Positions 8,284 through 17,100 of a stretch of 23,380 nt of DNA are shown in pieces; the stretch's first letter is position 1, and each line of letters starts with the position of its first letter. A model generated the notes under the pieces. The model worked only from the letters and a program-made list of their open reading frames with translations. It searched no databases and had not been told where the DNA came from. The stretch is from Deltaproteobacteria bacterium (GTDB lineage: Bacteria; Myxococcota_A; Polyangia; Polyangiales; Ga0077539). The stretch covers positions 1 to 23,380 of the forward strand of contig CANMAT010000003.1 of the NCBI GenBank assembly GCA_947494865.1. The letters run 5' to 3'. A program made the position numbers and the translations under genes.

Positions 8284-8870
8284 CACCGTTCGACCCCAGG
8301 AACTGCTTCTATCTCGAACATCGCGCGCGCATCGAGGAGTGGACGACGCTCGAGCAACCAGCCCGTGCCGCCTGCGATGCGTGGCTCGCGAGCCTCGAGC
8401 CGCGCTTCCGAGAACTGGCCCACGAGATCGACCCCTCCCTCGTGGTGACCGCACGAACATCCTCGTCGGACCGGTGGCCCAAGATTCTCGTTCACCGCGC
8501 GGACTGGATGATTGCGCCGTCGTATCCCGAGGTCTCGATCGCGCTCGAATGGTATCGCGCGACACTGACGCTCGACGCGCGCGACCGGGCTCCCTACGTC
8601 GGCGTGCGCGTGTGCAACGACCACGCACCACACGGACCAACGCTTTCGGCGCGCCTCAAAGATCGCCTCGCGACGCTTCGCATCAACGGGCGCCTGACTT
8701 CGGACTATTTCCCCCTCTATTCGCGCCTCTGTGCCGCCCCTGGGTACTGGAATGACCCCGAGCCCTACGCGGGTGTACTCCTCGACACGCTCCGCACAAC
8801 CTGGTCTACGTGCGTCGAACACATCGATGCGCAGCTCGCCGCGACGCCGCTCCCAACACCGAGTACGTAG
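8280..8870 (+). CDS. Unknown protein coupled to the PD-(D/E)XK nuclease
   Basis: A 196-residue protein I do not recognise. It is soluble, with no signal peptide or membrane segment. It has an N-terminal region rich in aromatic and acidic residues, a central strand-rich part (ALEWYRATLTL, YVGVRV) and a C-terminal part with DYFPLYSRLCAAPGYWNDPE. The start overlaps the stop of the nuclease gene as ATGA, which suggests obligate co-expression and possibly a complex. It may be a specificity or regulatory subunit, but nothing in the sequence proves this. It ends 7 bp from the convergent degenerate-HNH gene. Confidence 0.65.
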   Translation: MTPFDPRNCFYLEHRARIEEWTTLEQPARAACDAWLASLEPRFRELAHEIDPSLVVTARTSSSDRWPKILVHRADWMIAPSYPEVSIALEWYRATLTLDARDRAPYVGVRVCNDHAPHGPTLSARLKDRLATLRINGRLTSDYFPLYSRLCAAPGYWNDPEPYAGVLLDTLRTTWSTCVEHIDAQLAATPLPTPST

Positions 8871-8877
8871 TCGTCGC

Positions 8878-9321
8878 TCAGGCTGGGCGCTTGAGCGCGA
8901 GCAATGCCCGAAGGTCTTCGTCGGCGCGGCGCGCGAGCGCGAGCAGGCGGCGCGCGTGGCGCTCCTCGACGAGCGCCGCGCGATTGAGCCGCAATCGCTC
9001 GATGTAGAAGCGTCCTTCTTCGGTTCGAGGCGCGAGCACTCCCCCCTCATGCTCTTCGACGTGCTCGCCCAGGGAGTCGAGACGTGGGTTTAGCAGACGA
9101 GTCTCCGTCTCGTCGCCGCCGTCGTTGCCAAGCGCGACGTTACACACATCGCAGCAGTAGAGCGCGTCGTCGTCGTCGACCGCGGCATCCGCGCGCCGCG
9201 AGCCAAGAGGCCACACCGAACCTGGCGCATCACGCGTGCTCGTACCGCAGTAGTCACAGCGCCCTGCCGCGCGCGCCTTCACGCGCTCCGCCGTCGCCGG
9301 GTCGATAGGATGGCGTCTCAC
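8878..9321 (-). CDS. HNH-like zinc-ribbon protein lacking the usual histidine
   Basis: A 147-residue protein. RCDYCGT (residues 21-27) and CDVCNVALGN form the two CxxC knuckles of an HNH endonuclease, followed by RLLNPRLDSLGEHVE, a segment seen downstream of the fold in phage and defence HNH proteins. The first catalytic His, normally in an EHI-P-like stretch between the knuckles, appears to be replaced: the equivalent region reads SVWPLGS and then an acidic DDDD run. It may therefore be catalytically weakened or have become a binding protein. The start is GTG 9321, overlapping the preceding gene's stop as GTGA. Confidence 0.65.
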   Translation of the reverse strand: MRRHPIDPATAERVKARAAGRCDYCGTSTRDAPGSVWPLGSRRADAAVDDDDALYCCDVCNVALGNDGGDETETRLLNPRLDSLGEHVEEHEGGVLAPRTEEGRFYIERLRLNRAALVEERHARRLLALARRADEDLRALLALKRPA

Positions 9322-9845
9322 GCCGCCTCTTCGCCAATATCGCGCGCGACCTCACCCCAGGCGCTACGCAGCCGCACGAGCGTCGCTTCGATGTCGGCGG
9401 GGCCCACGTCTGGACGCCCTTGCAACGCCGCGACGTCTCTCAGGACCCGCTCGAGCCTGGCGTTGGCCTCGTGCAACAGCGCCCCTCGCGTCCGAACACG
9501 TTCGAGAGCACTCGCCGCTGTGGCGTCAGTGGGCCACGCTCGCGCCCAATACAGCGCGCTCTCGACGCCTCCCTTCGACCCATCGCCGAGCGCGGCGAGC
9601 ACCGCCGCGAAGCGGACGAGACCGAGGCGAGGCACCACCAGATCGACGCAGGCGCGCATTGCGCTCGGATCGGCGAAAGCCACGCCCAAGCGCAGCACCT
9701 CTTCGATCGAGCGTCGCTGTGTGAGCGAACGTGCGAGCCCTGCGCCGCGCAACGCATCGCGCGCGAAGGCCGCGCGCACCGCGTCGAGCCGCTCGGCCTC
9801 TGGACGACGGCGAAGGTCCATGATCTCGCGCTCAAATTGAGTCAT
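9318..9845 (-). CDS. Unknown helical protein upstream of the HNH-like gene
   Basis: A 175-residue protein I cannot assign. It is almost entirely predicted helix, rich in Arg, Ala, Leu and Glu, with no membrane segment or signal peptide. It starts at ATG 9845 and shares a 4-bp GTGA overlap with the downstream HNH-like gene, so the two form an operon in the accessory island. A binding partner or regulator of the HNH-like protein is the simplest guess from context. Confidence 0.6.
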   Translation of the reverse strand: MTQFEREIMDLRRRPEAERLDAVRAAFARDALRGAGLARSLTQRRSIEEVLRLGVAFADPSAMRACVDLVVPRLGLVRFAAVLAALGDGSKGGVESALYWARAWPTDATAASALERVRTRGALLHEANARLERVLRDVAALQGRPDVGPADIEATLVRLRSAWGEVARDIGEEAA

Positions 9846-9890
9846 ACGAATGCCAGAAATCTAGAGGCGATTCGCTGTTCTGTCACGCCG

Positions 9891-10274
9891 TCACCACGAC
9901 GCGTAGGGACGAAACAGATTGATCGGCAACCCTGCCTGCGACGCGAACTCGGCCTCGGGTTGATAGTGTCCCGAGGCGTCGTTCCAGTTTCTCAAGATGC
10001 CTCTTCGCGGTCCGTTCCCGAAGCGTATCGTGCCGGCGAACGCGACGTCTGCGCCCCGCGCGATCTCCGCGTGGTTGGCCCTTCCGGGGATGCCATACGG
10101 ACGACAGCGCGCGCCCCAGAGTACGGCCCCAACTCGAACGAAGATGAAGTGTCCGCGCGCGGTGAATGTAGTGCCCTTCGAATCGACGGTGCGCCAGCGG
10201 CCGTCGCGTAGCTCGAGGCGATACCGTCGCACCAGCCTCAACGGCGCGCGACCGCGGTTGAAGAACAGCTTCAT
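9891..10274 (-). CDS. Small protein with HxxxxxG...AGxI...SGHYxP signature
   Basis: A 127-residue protein. Its C-terminal half reads NHAEIARGADVAFAGTI, then ASGHYQPEAEF. This resembles the pattern H-S-S-x-L-x-x-G...A-A-G-x-I...S-G-H-Y-x-P found in a family that includes plant IQM proteins and bacterial toxin-like modules. The first motif is partly degenerate (HAEIARG rather than HSSLxxG). There is no signal peptide. Its place in an island of nuclease-like genes is compatible with a toxin or effector domain, but no activity can be read directly. It is the island's last gene before the truncated MYXO-CTERM remnant. Confidence 0.55.
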   Translation of the reverse strand: MKLFFNRGRAPLRLVRRYRLELRDGRWRTVDSKGTTFTARGHFIFVRVGAVLWGARCRPYGIPGRANHAEIARGADVAFAGTIRFGNGPRRGILRNWNDASGHYQPEAEFASQAGLPINLFRPYASW

Positions 10275-10316
10275 GCCAGTCGTTTACCGCGACGCGGGCA
10301 CGACGCCACGCTCGAT

Positions 10317-10649
10317 GTGAGCGCGCGGACGCACGTGATCGTCGACCTGCTGGGCGTGTGGGTCACTCCGCCTCCGCCGCCGCCCGACGCGACCGACGCG
10401 ACCTCGCGCGACGCGACCGCCATACTCGATGCCACAGTGACGCTCGACGCAGTGCCCGATGTGACATCCGACACGGGCGCGGCGATCGACGCGGGCGGCG
10501 ACGACGCGATCCGCGGGACGTGCGGGTGCCGCGCGCAGGGGCGCACGCCGGGGCGCGCGGGCGCGTTGCTGCTCGCACTTACGGCGCTGAGCGCGCTGCG
10601 ACGGCGGCGGACGGCCGCTCGCGCACCCAGCCGAAGTACAGGCACGTGA
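10317..10649 (+). pseudogene. Severed C-terminal tail of a second MYXO-CTERM protein
   Basis: The open frame encodes about 110 residues matching only the end of the 5223-7547 protein: the last repeat strand THVIVDLLGVWVTPPP, an Asp/Ala/Thr-rich linker, GGDDAIRGTCGCR, the hydrophobic helix GALLLALTALSAL and RRRR. Everything N-terminal, including signal peptide, enzyme and repeats, is missing. The GTG at 10317 is therefore a chance start and no export signal remains. The linker differs substantially from the intact gene, so this is a remnant of a diverged paralogue, not a recent copy. Its 3' end overlaps the convergent kinase gene from 10579. Confidence 0.8.
10321..10369 (+). repeat. Direct repeat, copy 2 (island boundary)
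   Basis: Matches 7153-7201 over 49 bp with one difference. Homology to the intact gene begins abruptly here, directly after the lower-GC island, and so marks a recombination junction. Confidence 0.8.
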
Positions 10650-12552
10650 GCATGATGCCCGTGGTCGCCGAGGTGAACCACAGGAGCGACCACGCGGGGT
10701 ACAGCGCCGTGAGCGCGACGCCCGCGAGCGACCACGCGGCCAGCCACCCGAGCCACGGTCGAATGCCCAGCGCCGCCACGATCGAGACGCCCGCGAGAAA
10801 GAGCTCGTCGACGAGGAGCACGTCGGCGAGCGGCGTGCGGGGCGAGGTGGCGAGGAGGAGCGCGCGGTGCGCGTACGTGCCGCCGAAGCACACGAGGCCG
10901 AGCGCCGCGACCTGACGCGTGGCGCGGTTCACCAGCACCCGCTTGTGGGCCACGGCGAGGAGCGCCACGAAGAGCACCAGGAGTCCCAGGTTGATGCGCG
11001 TCATGCGCGCGAGCGACACCTCGCTGGAGCCCGCGATGGGCGCGCGGAGAAAGAAGTTGATCACCATCGAGGCGGCCGTGAGCAGCGCGAAGAGGGGCAT
11101 GCGCTCGCGCGCGTTGAGCGAGAGGTCGCTCTCGTGGGCCTCGCGGAGGCTGTGGGCCTCGCGCTCCTTGCGGCCCACGAGGGCGAGCGCGAGGGCGTCG
11201 AGGCGGGCGCGCGTCGCGTCGCTGTCGTCGCGGAGCTCGTGCGCGAGGGCCCGCGCGGCGTCGAGGTTCTCGCGCGTGAGCTCGTACGCGAAGAGGCACC
11301 GGAGGGTGCGCGCGAGGCCCTCCTTCGCGCGCGGGTTGGCGGGCCACACCGCCAGCGACTGCGCGAAGCCGAAGCGCCCCTCGGTGGCCAGGCGCCGCGC
11401 GGAGGCGTCGTCGAGCGAGGCCGCGGCGATCCCCTCCTCGAGCTGCGCGAGGCGCTCCTGCGCGGTGGCGGCGAGCGTGAGGCTCGCGCGGTGGCCCAGA
11501 AACTCCGTCACGCGGCGGCGAAACTCCTGCGCGCTCTGCGGGCGGCGCGCGGGGTCGACGTGCGTGGCGTCGTTGCAGAGGGCGGCGAGCTCCTCGGGCA
11601 CCTCGGGGCCGTAGCGCACGGGCTTCGAAACGTGCGCGGAGTACAGCACCGCGTGGAGGTTCGCCCCCGCGTGCCGCGGCGTGCGCGTGAGCACCTCGTG
11701 GAGCGTCGCGCCGAGCAGGTACACGTCGGTGCGCGCGTCGATGCGCGCGGGGTCGCCCTCGATCATCTCGGGCGCCATGAACATCGGCGTGCCGCGGATG
11801 CCCGCGCCCATCGCCCCGGCGGGCGCCGCGTCGCGCCCCACGCGCACCGCGATGCCCCAGTCGACGAGGTACACCTCGCCGAAGGAGCCCACCATCACGT
11901 TGTCGGGCTTGACGTCTCGGTGCACCACACCGCGCGCGTGGGCGAAGTGCACCGCGTCGGCCACCCGCATGAGCACCTCGAGGTGCGCCGTGAGCCGGTC
12001 GCCGTGCGCCTCGAGGAGCGGTCTCCACCGCGGGTGCTCGGGCTCGTAGACGAGCTCTCGCCAGCTCGTGCCGTCGATGCGCTTCATCACGAGCACGGGG
12101 TGGTTCTTCTCGTCGCGCCCGAGGGCGTGCACGGGCACGATGCTCGGGTGCTCGAGGCCGCCCATCACCACGGCCTCGCGGAGCAGCGCGCGCGCGTCGT
12201 CGAGCTCGGCGCGGTCGGGCCGCAGCACCTTCACGGCCACCTCGCGCGCGAGCGACCGCTGCCGCGCGAGGAGCACCTTGCCCATGCCCCCCTCGCCCAG
12301 CTTGGCCAGCACCACGAGGTCGTGCGGGTCGCTCGGCGCGAGGCCCTCGCCCGCCGGCGCGCCGTCCCCTCCAGCGCCGAGCGAGATCGACGGCAGCGGC
12401 GGCGCCGTGAACGACGCGACGCCCTCGGACGACGCCGACGGGGTCGCGACGGTGCGCGCCGTCACGGTCTCGCCGAGCGCGACGGCGACCTCGACGCGAT
12501 CGAGGTGCTGCGCGCGCCACATCGCTTCGAAGGGCTCGTCGGTCTCGCTCAC
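10579..12552 (-). CDS. Membrane-anchored Ser/Thr protein kinase (PknB-like)
   Basis: A 657-residue protein. A low-complexity N-terminus is followed by a Hanks-type kinase domain (about 78-345): glycine loop GEGGMGKV (86-93), Lys108 in VAVKVL, catalytic HRDVKPDN (211-218), DWG (231-233) in place of DFG, and the APE motif in MAPEMIEG. After a helical linker, six hydrophobic helices follow (from about MPLFALLTAASMVINFF to the C-terminus). All catalytic residues are present; DWG is common in bacterial kinases of this kind. The GTG at 12552 gives the shortest start before the conserved region; an ATG at 12522 is an alternative. It lies 41 bp downstream of the acyl-CoA-dehydrogenase-like gene on the same strand. 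Confidence 0.85.
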   Translation of the reverse strand: MSETDEPFEAMWRAQHLDRVEVAVALGETVTARTVATPSASSEGVASFTAPPLPSISLGAGGDGAPAGEGLAPSDPHDLVVLAKLGEGGMGKVLLARQRSLAREVAVKVLRPDRAELDDARALLREAVVMGGLEHPSIVPVHALGRDEKNHPVLVMKRIDGTSWRELVYEPEHPRWRPLLEAHGDRLTAHLEVLMRVADAVHFAHARGVVHRDVKPDNVMVGSFGEVYLVDWGIAVRVGRDAAPAGAMGAGIRGTPMFMAPEMIEGDPARIDARTDVYLLGATLHEVLTRTPRHAGANLHAVLYSAHVSKPVRYGPEVPEELAALCNDATHVDPARRPQSAQEFRRRVTEFLGHRASLTLAATAQERLAQLEEGIAAASLDDASARRLATEGRFGFAQSLAVWPANPRAKEGLARTLRCLFAYELTRENLDAARALAHELRDDSDATRARLDALALALVGRKEREAHSLREAHESDLSLNARERMPLFALLTAASMVINFFLRAPIAGSSEVSLARMTRINLGLLVLFVALLAVAHKRVLVNRATRQVAALGLVCFGGTYAHRALLLATSPRTPLADVLLVDELFLAGVSIVAALGIRPWLGWLAAWSLAGVALTALYPAWSLLWFTSATTGIMLTCLYFGWVRERPSAAVAARSAP

Positions 12553-12593
12553 GGCGCGCGAGCATACCGAACTATGTCCCTCGCGACCGCGTC

Positions 12594-13535
12594 TCACCCT
12601 TCGCGCGCGAACTGAACCGCGTCGCTCACGCGCTCCCACGCGCGCACGCGGCGCTGCTCGCGGGCGCTGCGCGCAACGGTGAGAACGCGCCGGTCGCGCG
12701 CCCACGCGTCGCGCAGGTCGTCGGGCGCCTGCGCCATCCACCCGTCGAGCGCGCCGAGGAGGCCCTCGAGGTTCGCGAAGGCCCCCGCGAGGGCCACGTG
12801 CGTCGCGGCCGCGTCGACCGTCGCGTCGGCGAGCGCGCGCAGCGTCAGCGCGTGCGCCACGAGCCGCTCGATGAGCGCGCCGGGCCCCCGCGCCCGTCGC
12901 AGCGCGCCCACGAGCCACGCGGTGATCGCCGCTTGCACGTGCAGGTCTTCGAGGGTGCGAAAGGGCTTCACGTACTCGCTCCACCCGTCGCCCGCGAGGC
13001 GCGCCGCGGCGGCGAGCCGCACGCCCTCGAAGGTCACCGTGGCGTGCGCCACGTCGGGCACGAAGGGCGTCGCGGGCATGTCTTCGAAGGTCACCCCGGG
13101 CGCGCTCGCGGGCACCCGCACGAGCGCGAAGGCGCGGCGCCCCTCGACGGGCTCACCCTCGGCGGCGAGCACGAGCAACACGTCGGCGTCGCGCGCGCCC
13201 GTCACGAAGCGCTTCGTCCCGTCGAGGGTCACGCCGTCGGAGGTCACCGTCGCGCGGGTGTTGACGGCGCGCGGGTGGGCGCCTCCCTCTTCGCTCGCGC
13301 AGAGCGCGGCGCGCGTGTGAGGGCCCAGCGACGGATCGAGCGCGTGCAGCGCGGCGCGGTAGCCCGCCACGAAGGCGCTGCCCACCGTGGGCGCGACGAG
13401 CGACAGGGCCATCGCGCGCTCGACGGGGTGCGCGCACCGCGCGCGCAGGGGCTCGCACGCGCGCCACCACGCCGCGAGGTCGTCGCCCGCGAGGGTCGCG
13501 TCACCCGCGACGAGCCGCGCGAGGAGCGCGTCCAT
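12594..13535 (-). CDS. Acyl-CoA-dehydrogenase-like protein
   Basis: A 313-residue protein. The middle segment (about 85-180) has the beta-domain features of acyl-CoA dehydrogenases: SEEGG, then VTSDGVTLDGTKRFVTGARDADVLLVLA, and FALVRVPASAPGVTF before VTFEGVRL. The C-terminal part is helical. It is shorter than the usual 380 or so residues, mainly because the N-terminal helical domain is reduced, so FAD or substrate binding may be altered. Its ATG shares a base with the stop of the upstream lipoprotein gene (TGATG), which implies translational coupling. The substrate is not predictable. Confidence 0.7.
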   Translation of the reverse strand: MDALLARLVAGDATLAGDDLAAWWRACEPLRARCAHPVERAMALSLVAPTVGSAFVAGYRAALHALDPSLGPHTRAALCASEEGGAHPRAVNTRATVTSDGVTLDGTKRFVTGARDADVLLVLAAEGEPVEGRRAFALVRVPASAPGVTFEDMPATPFVPDVAHATVTFEGVRLAAAARLAGDGWSEYVKPFRTLEDLHVQAAITAWLVGALRRARGPGALIERLVAHALTLRALADATVDAAATHVALAGAFANLEGLLGALDGWMAQAPDDLRDAWARDRRVLTVARSAREQRRVRAWERVSDAVQFAREG

Positions 13536-14065
13536 CAGCGCGACACGCTGTCGACGCGCACGCTCGCGGCGGCCTCGCAGCCCCGCGCGCAGCCGCGCTG
13601 CCCCTCGAGGGGGCGTTCGAAGTACGCGTACGAGAGCGCGCCGCTCGCGAGGGCGCCGCGAATCTCTTGCTTGGTCTCCCACTGGCAGCCGTCGCGGTAC
13701 GCGAAGGTGGTGCGAATGGAGAGGTCGACGGTGCCGTCGGCCGACACCGTGCCGCCGAAGACCGCATCGGAGAACGCCGCCTGCGCGGGCCCGCCGGCGC
13801 ACGGAAACGACACCGTGGCCGACTGCGCCGACACGCGCTCGTCGATCTCGCAGCCCGGCCGCGTCTGCACGGGCGACACCGCGAGCGTGGCGCCGCACGC
13901 GCCCGCCACCACGGGCGCCGGGGCGCTGTACGCCACGCCCGCGCTCACGGGCTGCGCGCTCGCGGCGACGGCGTACGCGGGCCGCGCAGCGGGCTGCTGC
14001 ACGACGCACGCGCTCAGGGCGAAGAGGGCACCAGCCGCGACGAGTGAGATCAGCGCGCGCATCAT
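13535..14065 (-). CDS. Predicted lipoprotein, cysteine-rich, unknown role
   Basis: About 176 residues. The N-terminus is a lipoprotein signal with lipobox LSAC (cysteine at about residue 19), followed by an Ala/Val/Pro-rich linker and a compact domain with several cysteines (GACGAT, RPGCEID, FPCAGG, DGCQWE, RGCARGCE) that could form disulfides outside the cytoplasm. The first of two adjacent ATGs (14065) is chosen because it puts the signal at the very start; an ATG at 14086 adds seven residues. It is the first gene of a three-gene minus-strand group with the dehydrogenase-like protein and the kinase. Confidence 0.65.
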   Translation of the reverse strand: MMRALISLVAAGALFALSACVVQQPAARPAYAVAASAQPVSAGVAYSAPAPVVAGACGATLAVSPVQTRPGCEIDERVSAQSATVSFPCAGGPAQAAFSDAVFGGTVSADGTVDLSIRTTFAYRDGCQWETKQEIRGALASGALSYAYFERPLEGQRGCARGCEAAASVRVDSVSR

Positions 14066-14149
14066 CGCGGCGGAGGGTATGCGCATCGCAGCGCGCGTGT
14101 CACGCCCCGGCGCGGCCGCACAGCCGCGCGCGGAGGTCGAGGGGGGCGA

Positions 14150-17100
14150 TCAGTTGTAGAGGTGGCTCACGTCGCGCAGGGCGTCGAGCAGGTCGATGTA
14201 GCCGTGGAGCTCGTTGTCGATGTTGGCGCGCTGCGCCGCGGGGGTGCGGTCGCGCTGCGCCGAGAGCCGGTTGGCCTGCTGGAGCATGCGGGCCGCGATG
14301 CCCGTCTCGTCGACGGCGCTGTCGCGGCGCGAGACGCCCACGATGGCGCCCGGCGTGCCCGCCGCGCCGCTGATGTGCACCGCGTGGTAGGCCACGCCGG
14401 TGTAGGGGTTCGTGAAGGTCACGAGGTCGCGCGTGGCGTTGTCGGCGAGCGCCCAGTGGTCGTTCTCGTGCCAGAGCATGGCCGAGACGCGCGCGGTGCG
14501 GTCGAAGGTGAGCTCGAGCTGGCCGCGGAGGTACGCGAGCGCGTCGAGCTCGAGGGTGAAGCCCAGGTTGGGGTTGATCGCGCGCGCGCTCACGCCGTGG
14601 TCGCGCCCGCTCGAGTTGGGGCCGCTGCCGAAGGGGAGGTTGAGCCGCGCGTACTGCGTGCGAAAGAGCTCGGGCTCGGCGCTGTCGACGCGCGGCCGCG
14701 CCTGCACGCCCACGTCGTCGTAGTCGCGCGAGAGGACCGAGCCGAAGAAGCGCAGCGTGGCGCCGGGGTACAGCGTGTAGAAATTGATCTGGAGCTGGTG
14801 CACATCGCCAAACTCGATGATGTACCGCCCCGGCACCCACTGAAAGGTGCTGGTGAGGTACTCGAGGCCGAGCTGCTTGTCGTGGTAGCTGCCCACGCTC
14901 AAGAGCCGGTCGCGCCAGAAGAAGCCCGCGGAGAAGTCGTACTGCGAGGCGAACTCGCGGCCCGCGCCGACGGGGATGTTGATGCACGAGTTGCCGTTGA
15001 CGCGCTCGTAGATCGACGTGCCGTCGCCGCGGTTGCGCACGCAGTGTACGCCGCCGTTCTCGTTCACGGCCGACGACTGCGGCATGAGAATCGAGTTGGC
15101 GAGCGTGTCGGTCACGAGCGCCGAGCCGAGGCGTCCGGCGTTCATGGTGCGGGCCGCGGGCGACGTGGAGTTGGGGTCGAAGAGCGGCGCGAAGGCGGCC
15201 TGGCCGCCGTAGAAGTTCTGATAGATCGACAAGAGGTACACGAAGTTGCGCATCGAGTAGTACATCTGGTCGAGGTAGCGCGACGTCATGCGCGCGCGGT
15301 ACCCGTTGCGCGTGAAGGTCGCGCGGTTACGCGCGAAGGCGTTGGCGAAGTAGTAGTCCTGGTAGTGCTGGGCGACGTAGCGCATCGACTCGTACATGTC
15401 GGGGCCGGCGTCGTAGCGCTGCGAGTTCCAGATGTTGTTGGCCCAGTCGTCGGTGCCGAAGCTGTACGGCACGAGCACGTGGGGGTCGGCGCCGCGCTGC
15501 CCGTCGCGGCCATAGTCCGTCATGTTGGTGTGGTCGGGCGTAAACTGAAACGCGCCGTACCCCTGCCGCCGCGTCTCGCGGAGAAACACCGGGTAGCGGT
15601 TGGCGTCGCCGAGGCGGGGATTGCCCTGCGCGTCGACGCCCACCAGCGCGGGGATCTCGGTGTAGTGGTGCGTGAGCACCGTGGGCGCGTCTTGCGTGCC
15701 GCCGTAGAGCGGGCGAAACGCCGACTGATACCCGCCCGCCCACACCTCGTGCGCGTTGAGCATGGCCTCCGGGTCGGCCACCTGGTCGAAGGCCTCGACC
15801 ATGTCGACGTAGCCGTGCATCACGAAGGCGCGGTCGTAGCGGCCGAGGCCGTGGGCGTCCTGGTTCCAGCCCACGTAGTCCATCACGGAGGAGTACGCGT
15901 ACTCCTCGACGCCGCCCTTCTCCTCCACCGTGGAGTAGAAAGGCAGGCCGCGCGCCTGGTGCTCCCACCGCGGGAGAATGGCCGTCGCGTTGGGGAGCGC
16001 GTCGCCGGGCCGCGCGCCCGCCGAGCGGCGCAGGGGCCAGTAGCGGTCGTCGTAGTTCCACGGGTCGGCGGAGCCCGAGAAGTTGTGCCGCTCGCCCACC
16101 GAGTGCCCGATCTCGTGCAGCGTAACGCCGTAGTGAATGTACTGCACCAGGTACTGTTGAATCACGTCGTAGTCGAGCGGGCAGTTGCTGCGCCCCTCGC
16201 CGTCGACCTCCACCGCGTCGGGGCACGTCGCGGGGGCGCCCTGCGCGTGAAAGTTCCACGTGCGTCCGAAGCGCACGTCTTCGGGCACCACGTTCGACCG
16301 GAAGCGGTGCATGAGCACCGAGATCACATCGTCGCTGAAGGCCGCGTCGGCGCGGCACTCGTGCGTCTGCATCGCGCGCTGCCACTGCTCGCGCGCCTGG
16401 CGAAACGCCATGCTGTTGTTGCGAAACGGCGACGCCGCCGCGACGGCCTCCTGCGTGCGCAGGTCGGGGTTGATCTCTTGCCCGAGCAGCATCTCGCGGT
16501 CGACCACCATCGACTCGATGGGCGTGCCCTGCATGCGGGCCATGCGCGCGGTCGCGTCTTCGGTGCTCGTGTGCGGAAGCTCCGCCGCGTACTGCGACGT
16601 GAGGCTCCGCAGGAGGTACTGGTCGTTCACCTCGCCGCTCGTCGCGTCGGTGGCCAGCGCGCGAATCTGTGAGGCCTCGAGGCGCGGCTGATCCTCCGGC
16701 GCGACCGTGCGCATGTGCGCGAGCGTCGTCTGGTTGAGCACCGTGCGAATCTCGTCGGCGCTCTCGTAGTCGCGGTGCACGGGCCGCGGCGTGTACGGCA
16801 CGCTCGAGCCCGTGCGCACGTCGCGGCCGCCCAGCGAGCGCACGTAGTCGTACGCGTCGAAGATCGTCTGCCCGAGGGCGAAGCGCTCGGGGGTAATCTC
16901 GCGGTTCAGAATGCGAATCATGTCGGTGGCGAAGGCCGCCTGCGCGTCGGTGACGGTGAGCCACACGGAGCCGCGCCCCGAGAGCACCTCGCCCGTGGTC
17001 GGGTCGCCGGTGATCATCGCGAGGCCCCAGGGGCCCTGCGCGTCGTACTCGTTCACCGAGGCGAGCATGCTGTAGCGCGTGTCGCCGAGGCGCGCGCTCG

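Noticed and set aside
10317..10649. Small functional MYXO-CTERM protein
   Set aside because: No signal peptide and homology starts in mid-strand of a repeat domain. The start codon is accidental, so a truncated gene is the better call.
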